Shown: positions 53,442-63,374 of the stretch, one piece after another
Numbering within the stretch: position 1 is the first letter of the stretch
Layout: every line of letters begins with the position of its first letter
Source of the DNA: Nostoc spongiaeforme FACHB-130
GTDB lineage: Bacteria > Cyanobacteriota > Cyanobacteriia > Cyanobacteriales > Nostocaceae
NCBI RefSeq assembly: GCF_014698475.1
Contig: NZ_JACJTB010000018.1
Span: 1-64,000 of the forward strand
Direction of reading: 5' to 3'
Length of the DNA: 64,000 nt
Notes under the pieces: model-generated
Databases searched by the model: none
What the model saw: the letters and a program-made list of their open reading frames with translations, nothing else
What the model was told of the DNA's origin: nothing
Made by a program: the position numbers and the translations under genes

Positions 53442-54521
53442 ATGCGACTGCCTTTTGTATTTAAAACTTTAACATTACTTGGCTTTTACTTACCTATACC
53501 CTTGAGTATGCTTCCAAGCCTGCAAGTTGTAGCAGATACACCTTCTGTTGCTACAAAGGCTGATAAACCGCAGCGTTTGAAATTAACTTTATCAGGACAC
53601 ACTGAACCTGTTCGTGCATTAGCTCTTGCACCCAATGGTCAACTTCTTGCTAGTGGTAGTGATGATAAAACAATCAAGCTTTGGAATCCAAATACAGGTG
53701 TATTGCTTCGGACTTTAACTGGACATAAAGAGCGGATTAAATCAATAGTAATTACTCCAGACGCTCAAACTGTGATTAGTACTAGTTTCGATAACACTAT
53801 CAAATTTTGGAATACGCAAACAGGCGAGCAAATTCGCACAATTGGCGAAAAAACAGGGGTGAGAGCAATGTTATTGACCCCAGATGGACAAACTTTAATT
53901 AGTGGTAGTGGTGATACAACCATCAAATTTCGGAATCTCAAAACTCGCAAAATTGATCGCATCTTGAAAGTAGAAACAACAGCACTTGCAATTAGTCGTG
54001 ACGGTAAAACTCTCTATAGTGGCGGTGAAAACGGTGGTAAAATTCGAGTTTGGAATATGCTAACAGGTAAACAACTACGCAGTTTTACTCCACCACTACC
54101 AAAAAAAGAAGACCTGATTACTGGTTCGGAAAAAGCATCATCTCCAATTACTCTTGCTGTTAGTAATGATGGAAAAATGCTGCTGAGTGGTGGCTATGAC
54201 GATAGTTTTCAATCTGCTGGAGTTAGGACTACAGATGGTAAAAGTTTCAAAGCTTGGAACTTGAACACAGGAAAGTTAATTCATAATTTTTCTCTGGGTA
54301 CAAGTATTGATGCCTTAGTTATCAGTCCCGATAGCAAGACATTTATTACTGGCGGTTTAGGTAGATCAGTTATAGTGCGTGATATCATCACTGGAAAATC
54401 AGTCTTGGAGTTGATTGGACATGGCGGTGGCATTTATGGACTTGCCTTGAATAGTGATGGTCAAACTTTATATAGTGGTAGTGGTGATAAATCTGTTAAA
54501 GTTTGGCAAATCAAACCTTAA
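53442..54521 (+). CDS. Exported WD40-repeat protein
   Basis: A 359-aa protein with a signal peptide (LTLLGFYLPIPLSMLPSLQVVA) and about seven WD40 repeats. The clearest are LTLSGHTEPVRALALAPNGQ to DKTIKLWNPNTG, LTGHKERIKSIVITPDAQ to TIKFWNTQTG, and the last, ELIGHGGGIYGLALNSDG to KSVKVWQI. A seven-bladed beta-propeller in the periplasm or outside the cell is expected, acting as a protein-interaction scaffold. No enzymatic domain is fused. Partners are not evident; it converges with the carbonic anhydrase gene. Confidence 0.85.
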   Translation: MRLPFVFKTLTLLGFYLPIPLSMLPSLQVVADTPSVATKADKPQRLKLTLSGHTEPVRALALAPNGQLLASGSDDKTIKLWNPNTGVLLRTLTGHKERIKSIVITPDAQTVISTSFDNTIKFWNTQTGEQIRTIGEKTGVRAMLLTPDGQTLISGSGDTTIKFRNLKTRKIDRILKVETTALAISRDGKTLYSGGENGGKIRVWNMLTGKQLRSFTPPLPKKEDLITGSEKASSPITLAVSNDGKMLLSGGYDDSFQSAGVRTTDGKSFKAWNLNTGKLIHNFSLGTSIDALVISPDSKTFITGGLGRSVIVRDIITGKSVLELIGHGGGIYGLALNSDGQTLYSGSGDKSVKVWQIKP

Positions 54522-54598
54522 TCTGGACAATTTCAAAGCTTGAGTGCCAGGAATAGTAAAACTTTTCCTCCTGCCTCCTGCCTTCTGCTATGTTCTAT

Positions 54599-55234
54599 TC
54601 AAATTCCCATCAAAGCTAATTTGCGTATGTGCCATTGTTTGGTGAAAACATGCAAATCTTTGATTAAACCTGTGCTGATATCTATTACCCATCCGTGGAC
54701 TTCTGGTGCTTTGCCTTGTTGCAAAGCCTGACGCATAATCGAAGTTTGGTAGAGATTTTTAATTTGCATTGCTACATTTAATTCTGCTAAACGATTCCAG
54801 CGTTCTTGTTGTGTGGGTAACGCATCAATTTCTTCTTGTTTCTGCAAATAAATCTCTCGAATTGGATTTACCCAATTATCAATTATTCCAGTTGTTCTAC
54901 CTTCTAATGCGGCTTTAATACCTCCGCATCCATAGTGACCAGCCACGATAATATATTTCACCTCAAGATGAGAAATTGCGTAGTCTAAAATTGACAAGAA
55001 GTTCATATCTGTGAGGCAAACTTGATTGGCAATGTTACGATGGACAAACAATTCTCCTGGCTCTGTGCCGGTAAATTTAGTTAAGGCTATACGACTGTCG
55101 GAACACCCAATGTAGAGATAAGGTGGTTTTTGTCCCGATGCTAATTCTTCAAAGTAAGTACCATCTTGAGCTTTTTTTTGGGCAGCCCAAATTCGATTGT
55201 TTCGCAATATTTCTTCAATGGTGTGAGGAATCAT
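54599..55234 (-). CDS. Beta-class carbonic anhydrase
   Basis: A 211-aa beta-carbonic anhydrase. Zinc ligands are visible in IGCSDSR (Cys, with the Asp-Arg dyad, near residue 44) and AGHYGCGGI (His and Cys near residues 98-101). FVHRNIANQV near residue 63 is also typical. It interconverts CO2 and bicarbonate. No signal peptide is seen and the length is shorter than carboxysomal CcaA with its C-terminal extension, so it is probably cytoplasmic or general. The nearby flv4-flv2 operon also responds to inorganic carbon in other cyanobacteria, but a functional link here is only suggested by distance (about 2 kb). Confidence 0.92.
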   Translation of the reverse strand: MIPHTIEEILRNNRIWAAQKKAQDGTYFEELASGQKPPYLYIGCSDSRIALTKFTGTEPGELFVHRNIANQVCLTDMNFLSILDYAISHLEVKYIIVAGHYGCGGIKAALEGRTTGIIDNWVNPIREIYLQKQEEIDALPTQQERWNRLAELNVAMQIKNLYQTSIMRQALQQGKAPEVHGWVIDISTGLIKDLHVFTKQWHIRKLALMGI

Positions 55235-55734
55235 CTTCTAAACCTCGAAGATTAGGTTTTTGATTTGTCGTCTCATTGCGTAATTTCTATTAGTTTTGTG
55301 CCAACTAATACGATTTCACTCTCTCAACAGATTGTAATTTGAGGTGTAGCGATCGCATTTCCTTATTCATCAATGACATAGCAATCCTGTTTGATTTATC
55401 AACTACTGATGAAAGCTAGGGAATAGAGAGTAGGTTTGTTTTTATCTCCCAAACAGACTGCTATATTTCTTAAATAGCAATATCAAGGTAAATAATCAAT
55501 TAACAAAACATAAAAACATTCTGATTTTTAAGATTTTTTGTATTTAATATACAAAATTTGATAAAATGGTAATAAATCTATAATTTATATAAAATTAGCA
55601 GTCATAAATCAGTTAATTTAGGTTGATTTTTCCAGAATTATGACTTTGGAATTATAATCATCCCAAAAAGACTGAAATTATAAAGCTAAAATTGGTATGA
55701 TGCCAGCGATGGGACTTTAAGGAAAATAAATTCA
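55235..55734. other. AT-rich intergenic region upstream of aldolase gene
   Basis: No ORF or clear hairpin is seen. One HIP1 site is at 55350-55357. The region from 55490 to 55650 is very AT-rich. Both flanking genes read outward, so promoters for both should lie here. Confidence 0.4.
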
Positions 55735-56376
55735 GTGACCTTATTTTTGGACTCAGCGATCGCAGCAGAAGCACAAGCTGCTAAAAAGTTAGGTTGGGTA
55801 AAAGGCATCACTACTAACCCAACATTATTAGCCAAAAGCCCGTTACCTGTTGAGACGACGTTAAAACAACTGGCAGAATTAACCACAGGGCCAGTATTTT
55901 ATCAATTGATGGCTGCTGAATTTGAAGAAATGGTAGCAGAAGGCAGAGCCGCCTTTAAGTTAATTGGACAGCAAACAGTCTTAAAAATTCCTGCGTCGTT
56001 AGTTGGCTTTCAGGTCGTGGCGGAATTAGCACCAGAAATTCCCTGTGCAGTCACAGCTATATACAGTGCAGCACAAGCCGCAGTCTCTCAAGAAGCTGGG
56101 GCAAAATATGCGATCGCCTACGTCAATCGAGCGACTAGACTATTAGGTGATGGAGTCGCATTAGTCCAGGAAATGGCCAGTGTTTTAAAGGGAAGCAGCA
56201 CGGAAATTATGGCAGCCAGCATCAAATCTCCCCAAGAAGCCGTCGCATCCCTACAAGCTGGCGCTCACCATCTCACCTTACCCTTAGCAATGTTGCAGTC
56301 GATGACAAATCACGAACTGTCAGTGCAAACCATTGATGAATTTGCCGAAAATGGACGGGGGATTTTGCAGGCGTAA
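55735..56376 (+). CDS. Transaldolase/fructose-6-phosphate aldolase-like protein (TalC type)
   Basis: A 213-aa class I aldolase of the short transaldolase subfamily (TalC/MipB/FsaA). LFLDSAIAAEAQAAKKLGW and GITTNPTLLAKS form the conserved start, the Schiff-base Lys is in TVLKIPAS near residue 86, and CAVTAIYSAAQAA near residue 107 and YAIAYVNRATRL follow. It transfers or cleaves dihydroxyacetone units in sugar phosphates. The start is GTG 55735. It is shorter than classical TalB (about 320 aa), as is normal for the subfamily. It is probably monocistronic. Confidence 0.87.
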   Translation: MTLFLDSAIAAEAQAAKKLGWVKGITTNPTLLAKSPLPVETTLKQLAELTTGPVFYQLMAAEFEEMVAEGRAAFKLIGQQTVLKIPASLVGFQVVAELAPEIPCAVTAIYSAAQAAVSQEAGAKYAIAYVNRATRLLGDGVALVQEMASVLKGSSTEIMAASIKSPQEAVASLQAGAHHLTLPLAMLQSMTNHELSVQTIDEFAENGRGILQA

Positions 56377-56466
56377 AAGTGTAGGTGTTTTACGAACTTG
56401 CTGGAAATGAGGCAAGGGGGAAAAGGTAGTAGAGATATAAGTAGGGTGTAGGTGTGAAAAAACCCT

Positions 56467-56610
56467 CACACCCATTCTTAACAGACAAGCTTGGTGCGTC
56501 AGTCCTGACATTTACACCCCTATACCCTTAAACCCCTACACCCATTCTTAACAAACAACCTTTGTGCAGAAGTCCTGACATTTACACCCCTACACCCAGC
56601 CTTAACAGAT
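56467..56610. repeat. Intergenic tandem repeat (two and a half units)
   Basis: CACCCATTCTTAACA at 56469 and 56539, followed each time by AGTCCTGACATTTACACCCC, with a partial third unit at 56593. It lies downstream of the aldolase gene and of the small gene on the other strand. Confidence 0.65.
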
Positions 56611-56617
56611 GTAATTT

Positions 56618-56824
56618 CTATTCCTTTTGTGTTTCCTCATCTGGACGTTGAATAGCTGGAGGATAATCCACAAATTCTTGGGTTCTGGTGGTATTTGTGG
56701 TTGCTCCTTCTAATAACTCATCTTCTGGATTTACAGTTTTATCAGCAGCCATATCCATACGGCCTTCAGCATTAGTATTGGGTTTATCTCCAGTGCCTTT
56801 ATGACTTGCATGACCGCTAGGCAT
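56618..56824 (-). CDS. Small hydrophilic protein (68 aa)
   Basis: I do not recognise a named family. The product is very polar, without Cys or Trp, and looks intrinsically disordered: PSGHASHKGTGDKPNTNAEG at the start and DYPPAIQRPDEETQKE at the end. I chose ATG 56824 because GGAG precedes it by about nine bases; a GTG 15 bases upstream overlaps that site. The low-complexity, hydrophilic nature resembles small stress or desiccation-related proteins, but that is only an impression. It is transcribed alone. Confidence 0.6.
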   Translation of the reverse strand: MPSGHASHKGTGDKPNTNAEGRMDMAADKTVNPEDELLEGATTNTTRTQEFVDYPPAIQRPDEETQKE

Positions 56825-57111
56825 AACTATTTTCTCCACAGTGATATTCTAGATTCACACTCCCAACCTAAACTGACTAACTAGACATCAAACACTATCA
56901 GAAGACTTAAATCGAAGTTAGATGAATACGGATGTCTCTGTCTGAAGAGAGTAAATTGGTGAGTGTTGAGTTACCTTGATGCAATATTTGCAACTTCAGG
57001 TTTGACAATTAATCATTGATTTGAATAAAACTTACAAATCAACACACACTGATTCAATTTCATTTGCTTGAATAGCTATATTGATAGAATTGAAATTCAT
57101 GCTTCTGGACT

Positions 57112-57357
57112 ATGGCAAGTAAATATATAGACGTGCAGGAATACACTGTTAGAGCGCATAAAAGACTAATTCACACCAGAGTCTTTCACTTTGTCTGCAA
57201 AGAATGTAATCAGACAACTAAACGCGAGACTTATGGCCCTCGTCCTTTATATTGCGAAAGCTGCCGTCCCCCACAAGCGCCACGCAAATCTCCGCAGCCA
57301 TCTCAAAAAGCCAAACCAAGGCCAATGACTTACACAAGTGACACCACTCTGGGTTGA
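57112..57357 (+). CDS. Small zinc-ribbon-like protein (81 aa)
   Basis: An 81-aa basic protein with two CxxC pairs, CKEC near residue 29 and CESC near residue 49, spaced like a zinc ribbon. A Pro/Lys-rich tail follows ([16 protein letters not shown]). It opens with [20 protein letters not shown]. It may bind nucleic acid or protein. Its stop is 11 bp before the next gene's start, so the two are very likely co-transcribed and may act together; the neighbour also has DNA-binding-like domains. The function is unknown. Confidence 0.7.
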   Translation: MASKYIDVQEYTVRAHKRLIHTRVFHFVCKECNQTTKRETYGPRPLYCESCRPPQAPRKSPQPSQKAKPRPMTYTSDTTLG

Positions 57358-57368
57358 TGTAACGCTTT

Positions 57369-58365
57369 ATGAAACCGCAATTGCAATTGGAACCACCCCC
57401 ACAATCATTAATCACGCCTTTGTTAGAGTTACGAGACTACTATGCGCGATTGGTTGAAGAATATGGCACTTTATACAATCAGGCGCGATCGCAACTTGAT
57501 AATGTCGAAGGTTTGTTATCTAGCTGGTCTTCACTCTCAGAAGCTAACAACAAGCTACTGACAGTTGAAGTTGTGAACGAAATGCTTTCGGCCTCTAAAG
57601 AAGATTTACTTTTATCTCCTTCGGCGCAGAAATCTAATGGCGAATTAGAGGCGCATCCAGATTCACCACAACCAAACACAGAAGCATTAGAAACAGATAG
57701 TTCTGCTGCAACAACCAACATCAACGAGTCCCCAGTTACAGAAATAACTTTCTCAAACAGAGATTTCTCGCTAAACAATGTAGATATCCCAATGTTGAGT
57801 GAGTATAACTCTTTAACTCGGATGGAAGCTATCAAACAGCTATTAGAACAACATTTGGGTACTGTCTGTCACATAGATTTCATTGTGCGATCGCTTTATG
57901 GTGACTTAGAACCCCATGTTTTTAAAGTGGTCAAAGGTAGAGTGCAATCTTCACTTACCCAAGGTAGAGAAAGACAAGCTTGGTTTGGTATACCGAATGA
58001 ACCCGGTTGTTACACCCTAGATTTGAGTTTAGTCACCACTAATCAAAGCAGCAGTAACTCTAAGACTGGGAAAACTAAGAAGAAACCTGTTGTCGTACCA
58101 CAAGCAAAAGTTGTTCCAATGCTCAAAGCCTATGAAGGACAATTTTTGATTGATGCTTTAACCATTTTCTTTAGGCAACATCCAGGGAAAGTTTTTAGTG
58201 TGGCTGAAGTCATCACAGGAATTTATGGCAACCTGAATGCGGAAGAAGTGCGAGAAGTGAAAAGTAAGGTACTAAATGAACTCTCACGCGGTTATCGCAT
58301 AGGACGCTTTTCTAGAATGCCCGATACAGTTGGCTTTTATACTTGGGATACAAAGTTAGTTCGTA

Positions 58366-58373
<8 letters not shown>
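57369..58373 (+). CDS. Protein with two tandem winged-helix-like domains
   Basis: I do not recognise a named family. The 334-aa protein has an N-terminal helical, probably coiled-coil part (residues 15-60), an acidic Ser/Pro-rich linker (about 75-135), and two homologous modules. Module 1 (about 145-220) and module 2 (about 255-330) share the order: EAIKQLLEQHLG / DALTIFFRQHPG, HIDFIVRSLYGDL / SVAEVITGIYGNL, VKGRVQSSLTQG / VKSKVLNELSRG, then a beta wing ending CYTLD / FYTWD. That resembles HARE-HTH or other winged-helix domains. The stop codon falls in a tandem repeat. It follows the zinc-ribbon gene by 11 bp. Confidence 0.75.
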
Positions 58374-58468
<95 letters not shown>

Positions 58469-58477
58469 TCTACGTAC

Positions 58478-59989
58478 TTAATCTATCCAGGCTAAACTAC
58501 GCTGAACTGCTTTTTGCCAAGTGCTAAAGTTAGCCAAGGCGTTATTCCTGGATGGATCAGGCTCAAAGATGTGGTCTATTTGCCGTTGATTAACTAATGT
58601 GGTGTAGCTGTCCCAAAATCCAACTGCTAAACCGGCGGCAAATGCTACTCCTTGTACGGTGGTATCGCGCATTTTTGGGCGTTCTACAGGTATGCCCAAG
58701 ACATCGGCTTGAAATTGCATCAGGAAGTTATTTTCACAAGCGCCGCCATCGACAATTAACCGCTTCATTGGTGTAGGAGAACAAGCATTGATGGCTTGAA
58801 CAACTTCCACAACTTGGTAAGCGATCGCTTCTAGGACAGCCCGCACTAAATGTTGGGGTTGGACGCTGGCGGTAATCCCAAAAAAGGCTCCTCTAGCATT
58901 CATATCCCAGTACGGCGCACCCAGTCCACTAAAGGCAGGGACAAAATACACGCCGCCGTTATCTGAAACTTGGTTAGCCATTGCTTCGGTTTCGGCGGCA
59001 GTTTTAATGACTTTGATGCCATCGCGCAACCATTGGATACAAGCGCCACTAGTAAACATACTGCCTTCTAAGGCATAACCAATTTGTAAATTACTGCCGT
59101 CTTGAGTTTGTGTCCAAGCCAAGGTGGAAATGAGTTGATTTTGCGATCGCACAATTTCTGCACCTGTATGAGCTACCAAAAAGCTACCAGTGCCATAAGT
59201 ACATTTCATTAACCCAGGGCGATCGCAGCCATGACCAAATAATGCTGCTTGTTGGTCGCCTAAAATCGCTGTGATCGGAATTTCCACACCCAGCAAAGTT
59301 TGATCAGTCACACCAAATTTACCTAAACTGGGTTGAATCTGGGGCAGAATCTGAGCCGGAATTTGTAAGATTTCCAGTAATGTTTCATCCCAAATGCAGG
59401 TTTTGAGGTTCATTAACATTGTGCGGCTGGCGTTGCTGTGGTCGGTCGCGTGGACTTTGCCGCCTGTTAATTTCCACAACACCCAAGTATCAATTGTGCC
59501 TGCCAAAACATTGTTTAAGTCAATGTCTACAACGTTTTCTAATAACCATCTCAACTTGGTTGCCGAAAAATAAGCATCAATCACCAAGCCAGTGCGGTTA
59601 TAAATTTCTGCGGCGTAACCTTGGGCTTGTAATTGATTGCAAAGAGGTGCTGTGCGGCGGTCTTGCCAAACAATGGCTTTATGTAGCGGTTTACCAGTGG
59701 TTTTATCCCAAATTAAGCAGGTTTCCCGTTGTACAGTTAATCCCAAGGCGACGATATCTAATGGCGCAATTTCAGCATTGGCGATCGCATTTTGCATTAC
59801 CCAGCAGGTATCTTGCCAAATTTCTTCCGGGTCATGTTCTAACCAACCAGGCTGCGGATAATACTGGGTAAGTTCTTTATATGCTTGCCCAACAATTTGA
59901 CCTGCGTTGTTAAACACAAAAGCACGGTTGCCTGTTGTACCCAAGTCCAAAGCCAAAATATAGCCTGATGATGGAGATTTACTGTCCAA
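58478..59989 (-). CDS. glpK: Glycerol kinase
   Basis: A 503-aa FGGY-family kinase. LALDLGTTGNRAFVFN is the phosphate-1 loop (the usual DQGTTSSR with several changes), VWQDRRTAP the glycerol-binding Arg/Asp region near residue 103, LTGGKVHATDHSNASRTML near residue 174, and DGGACENNFLMQFQAD near residue 417 the adenosine site. Length is normal. It phosphorylates glycerol to sn-glycerol-3-phosphate in the cytoplasm. No glpF or glpD gene is next to it. The PAS-CRP regulator gene lies 123 bp upstream on the same strand, which may hint at control but is not proof. Confidence 0.9.
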   Translation of the reverse strand: MDSKSPSSGYILALDLGTTGNRAFVFNNAGQIVGQAYKELTQYYPQPGWLEHDPEEIWQDTCWVMQNAIANAEIAPLDIVALGLTVQRETCLIWDKTTGKPLHKAIVWQDRRTAPLCNQLQAQGYAAEIYNRTGLVIDAYFSATKLRWLLENVVDIDLNNVLAGTIDTWVLWKLTGGKVHATDHSNASRTMLMNLKTCIWDETLLEILQIPAQILPQIQPSLGKFGVTDQTLLGVEIPITAILGDQQAALFGHGCDRPGLMKCTYGTGSFLVAHTGAEIVRSQNQLISTLAWTQTQDGSNLQIGYALEGSMFTSGACIQWLRDGIKVIKTAAETEAMANQVSDNGGVYFVPAFSGLGAPYWDMNARGAFFGITASVQPQHLVRAVLEAIAYQVVEVVQAINACSPTPMKRLIVDGGACENNFLMQFQADVLGIPVERPKMRDTTVQGVAFAAGLAVGFWDSYTTLVNQRQIDHIFEPDPSRNNALANFSTWQKAVQRSLAWID

Positions 59990-60112
59990 GGTTACTGATG
60001 AAGTCTGAAGTCAGGAGTTATTTTTGGGTAAGAATATCACAAAGTATGGGCTTGAGATCAGTCCGATGATATTTCTACATTTTTGCCCACTCTTCCCGAC
60101 TTAGTTCAAAGG

Positions 60113-61291
60113 CTAAATTCTGGCTGCTGAATTCTTCAAAATAATATGTTTTTTAGCATCAATACTAATTAAACCTTGTTGTTGTAATTTTCCTAACAAT
60201 CTTGTAATGGTGACTCTGGTAGTACCGCAAGCACTTGCTATATCTTCATGAGTCAAGCGGACGCTTAAGCGAGTCCCTTCTTCTACTGGTTTACCAATTT
60301 CCTGTTTGAGAAGTTCTAATAAATGTTGTAATCGGTCTTCGACTAATTGCTTTTTGGAGATGACTAAAAAGGATTCTGTCTGTTGTAACCGTTGATTGAT
60401 TTTAGGTAACAAACTATGACTCAATGCTGGTGTCACTAATATTTCTGACACATAAATTGGTACTAACTCCACATCAGATAAAGCAGTGGCTTGGTAAATG
60501 GATAGAGAAGTCATCCCAGAACCAAACACCATTTGCGTTTTTGCCAATCCTAACAAGACTTCTTCGCCAGTTTCACAAAATGTACTGAGTTTGACTAAAC
60601 CTTGGAAAATATACCAAACCACTGAGTTATTGAGAGGAATGGTTTCCCCTTTAGAATATTTGTATCGGGGGCGATTTTGGATGAAATCGCTGTAACTCTC
60701 GGCTGATATTAATTCTGTTTGCTGGCGATCACCAATATTCCGCAGTAACCAGAGTAAATTAATCGCGTTACCTTCTGGGTTGCGGATGACTCTGACTGTG
60801 AAAGCTGCGTCAAAATATTCGCCATGACGTTGTTGCAATCGGATGACTAACTCTTTGGTTTTATCTGCTTGATATAGCTGATTGAGTTCTTGGCGAAAGT
60901 GCTGCCGTTCTTCTAAACAAACAAAGTTAATCATGGCTTTGCCGATGAGAAATTGTTTGGAAATATTCAATAATTCCTCTGCGGCTACGTTAGCGTTTTG
61001 AATAATACCTTCTTTATCAGTAACTAAATAGCCATCTGGTGCATACTCAAATAAATCTTGGTAATGTTGGCGTTCTGTTTCTAGTAGATTTTGTGTTTCT
61101 TTCAGTGCTTCATTTTGCTGATACAGTTCTTCTGCTGCTAACTGTAACATTTTGGAATTACTATAAAGTTCTTGATAAGCCTGGGGTAGCATATCGGCAG
61201 GAATCCAAGGTAAAATACTAGCAGTTTGATACAAATCTGCTAGAGGTTTGTGCAAAGCTTCTAAACGTTTGATAAATAATTTTATATTCAT
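60113..61291 (-). CDS. PAS-CRP/FNR-type transcription regulator
   Basis: A 392-aa regulator with three parts. Residues about 50-75 form a coiled coil (QLAAEELYQQNEALKETQNL). A PAS domain covers about 75-190 (YQDLFEYAPDGYLVTDKEG, PEGNAINLLWLLRNI). A CRP-like cNMP-binding fold (about 195-300) and a C-terminal helix-turn-helix (LTHEDIASACGTTRVTITRLLGKLQQQG, about 350-377) complete it. It has no Cys cluster like FNR in the N-terminal part. The combination of PAS with a CRP effector domain suggests sensing by PAS rather than cAMP. Targets are unknown; glpK lies directly downstream. Confidence 0.87.
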   Translation of the reverse strand: MNIKLFIKRLEALHKPLADLYQTASILPWIPADMLPQAYQELYSNSKMLQLAAEELYQQNEALKETQNLLETERQHYQDLFEYAPDGYLVTDKEGIIQNANVAAEELLNISKQFLIGKAMINFVCLEERQHFRQELNQLYQADKTKELVIRLQQRHGEYFDAAFTVRVIRNPEGNAINLLWLLRNIGDRQQTELISAESYSDFIQNRPRYKYSKGETIPLNNSVVWYIFQGLVKLSTFCETGEEVLLGLAKTQMVFGSGMTSLSIYQATALSDVELVPIYVSEILVTPALSHSLLPKINQRLQQTESFLVISKKQLVEDRLQHLLELLKQEIGKPVEEGTRLSVRLTHEDIASACGTTRVTITRLLGKLQQQGLISIDAKKHIILKNSAARI

Positions 61292-62096
61292 CTTATCGTC
61301 CTGCTATCTGCCAATAAGGTTCAGTTAATGTGATGAGATTTGATTTTTCAATTTCTGCTATACCTATTTGAGCAAGATTTGGGGGAGAATCCCCCAAACC
61401 CCCTCCAAAATTATTCTTTCGTTTTTTGTTGAGTCATTATTTTTTGGTTTTGTGGTGATTTAATTTTCTTATCTGAACCGTATTGTGCTATAGCTTTTCC
61501 TAGTCTGCTGAGGTACAAATTTATCTGCGTCCATCCGCGTCCATCGGCGGTTAATTATTCTTGCTTGTACTTCACTAGAATGAGAAATGCTATATCTGCT
61601 TGCATATATAAAGAACATCAAAATTTAAGGATTCTATTAACCAAAATAGTTGGTCTGATAAACTGCATAATGATGCTTTTTATCAGATAGAACTTCTGTA
61701 TATTTAATATTGAGCATTATTCACTATTTAGAAGAATCTATGAACATAGATTCAGTCTGAAGTTATCTTACAGCCTACTAGTAGTTATTGCTTTTGCCTT
61801 TGTGACAAAAGTTTAGAATTGGCTCAAAAATCTGTAACAAAATGGCTAAACCGAGACTGCGATCGCACAACTATTTGTGAGATAATTTGTTATTATCCAG
61901 AATAATTTATTTCTTGAAAAGCCCTAAATTGAGAATTTTAACTCCCCGACTTTTCAGAAATCGGGGATATTGTGATTTACAAATGGTGTAGAACTGCAAT
62001 AGCTTAACGATATGTGTGAATCTTATTGCTAACTTCTATCAAAAGAATAAACACACTACTACCGCAGGTATAGCTTTACCGATAGCCAAGTTTATA
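61292..62096. other. Intergenic region with hairpins and dispersed repeats
   Basis: No gene is seen. TTTGGGGG-AGAAT-CCCCCAAA (61378-61398) is a perfect 8-bp stem. The CCATCCGCGTCCATCGGCGG repeat (61530-61550) is shared with 48036-48070. CCCCGA/TCGGGG (61944-61966) is a degenerate member of the hairpin family at 20855. The remainder is AT-rich. Confidence 0.5.
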
Positions 62097-63374
62097 CTAC
62101 CGTAAACCATCATTATCAATAGCACTATAGCTATCGTTGGCTAAAAGTCCCAACCAGGGGTCAGAACTAGGAGTCAAAAAAAGTTGCGCGTAAACTTTCT
62201 CGTTCAATTCGGCTACATCACTAGTTTGGGCTTCTTGGGTAAACCATTGATGAATTTGGCTATGCAACATATATTCATTTCTAACGGAATCTAAAGCCAT
62301 CAAATTTTCAAATTGATTGACTATTTTTCGTAAGTTTTCAGCTTCAGTTTTGGCTGATGAGAATTTTTTGGCGCTGATCAAAGCAATGCTATTTTGATCG
62401 AGTTTGGCATCAGTGGCATAAAGTTGAGCAATTTTATTCCAAGCTTCTTGGTCGGTAATTGCTGCTAAGTTATTGCGATTTGCTGCCGCACCAGGACGTA
62501 AAGCACTCAGCATCGGGGTTTCGACGGCCATTTTAGTTACCGCCAAAGAACCTGCTGTTTCGGCTGTTGGTGATGAGTTCTCTACCAACCTTGGAGGAGA
62601 TTGAATCCCCAAGCGGGATAAATCAGCACTCCATTGAGTTTGGATTGCATTTAGGCGATCACTATGGTATTCCTTTAAAAAAGCCTGACGTTGAGCAGCA
62701 GGAAGTTTACTGTATTCCTTGGCTGCAACTTCAGCTTGTTGTAGCTGGCGTAAAAAAGCTTTGGGGCCGTACAATCCAGGAATGGCATCAATCGGACGAC
62801 CAGAAGCATCTAATATATAGTGAATGCTGTTACCTGTAATGGTTCGCTCTAGTTTGCGACCATCCCCAAAATCAATGGTCACTTTGGGTACAGGCCTAAC
62901 TGATTGCCAGTGTAAAATAAAGCGATTTTGCAAAACTTGAGAAATCGCCGCATTGGGATATAGTGCTACACGAAAAAACCGACTATTCGCACAGCTTAAA
63001 TCTTGATCTAGCCTGCCTAGCAACCGCAGAGATAAAATAGGTTTACCACTAGCTTTGGCTGCTGCTTTCGCTGCTTCTAAGTCTGTGTACCAATACAACC
63101 GCGAAGCATAGCAATCTCGCTGTTGACAAAGTTGATCTAAGGCGGCGCGGATTTGCGGATTTGGCACAGCTGCACCGGAAGAACGTGTATTGAGTACAGT
63201 TTTGTGAGTATTGAGGAATTTTTGCAATCCTTGATTTCCCTGTTTTCGTAGCACAGCCACTTCTTGAGACAGTGCAGAAGTTTCACTAGTGGATGTTTGT
63301 GCTTGGGCTGTTGACCAAAAATTTACAATCACCAAACTCAGAACAAAGGCTTTTGTGAAGTTTTTCAATGTCAT
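62097..63374 (-). CDS. Exported hypothetical protein with thioredoxin-fold-like region
   Basis: A 425-aa secreted or periplasmic protein: signal peptide FVLSLVIVNFWSTAQAQ (cleavage near residue 25), then a polar part. The region of about 95-235 resembles thioredoxin-like folds: YTDLEAAKAAAKASGKPILS, RFFRVALYPNAAISQVLQN and a cis-Pro-like IPGLYGPKAFLRQL. The usual CxxC is absent; Cys occurs only at QLCQQRDC and LSCANS. The C-terminal 190 residues are helical and unrecognised. It could be a structural or reductase-like envelope protein; I assign no reaction. It is monocistronic. Confidence 0.65.
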   Translation of the reverse strand: MTLKNFTKAFVLSLVIVNFWSTAQAQTSTSETSALSQEVAVLRKQGNQGLQKFLNTHKTVLNTRSSGAAVPNPQIRAALDQLCQQRDCYASRLYWYTDLEAAKAAAKASGKPILSLRLLGRLDQDLSCANSRFFRVALYPNAAISQVLQNRFILHWQSVRPVPKVTIDFGDGRKLERTITGNSIHYILDASGRPIDAIPGLYGPKAFLRQLQQAEVAAKEYSKLPAAQRQAFLKEYHSDRLNAIQTQWSADLSRLGIQSPPRLVENSSPTAETAGSLAVTKMAVETPMLSALRPGAAANRNNLAAITDQEAWNKIAQLYATDAKLDQNSIALISAKKFSSAKTEAENLRKIVNQFENLMALDSVRNEYMLHSQIHQWFTQEAQTSDVAELNEKVYAQLFLTPSSDPWLGLLANDSYSAIDNDGLR

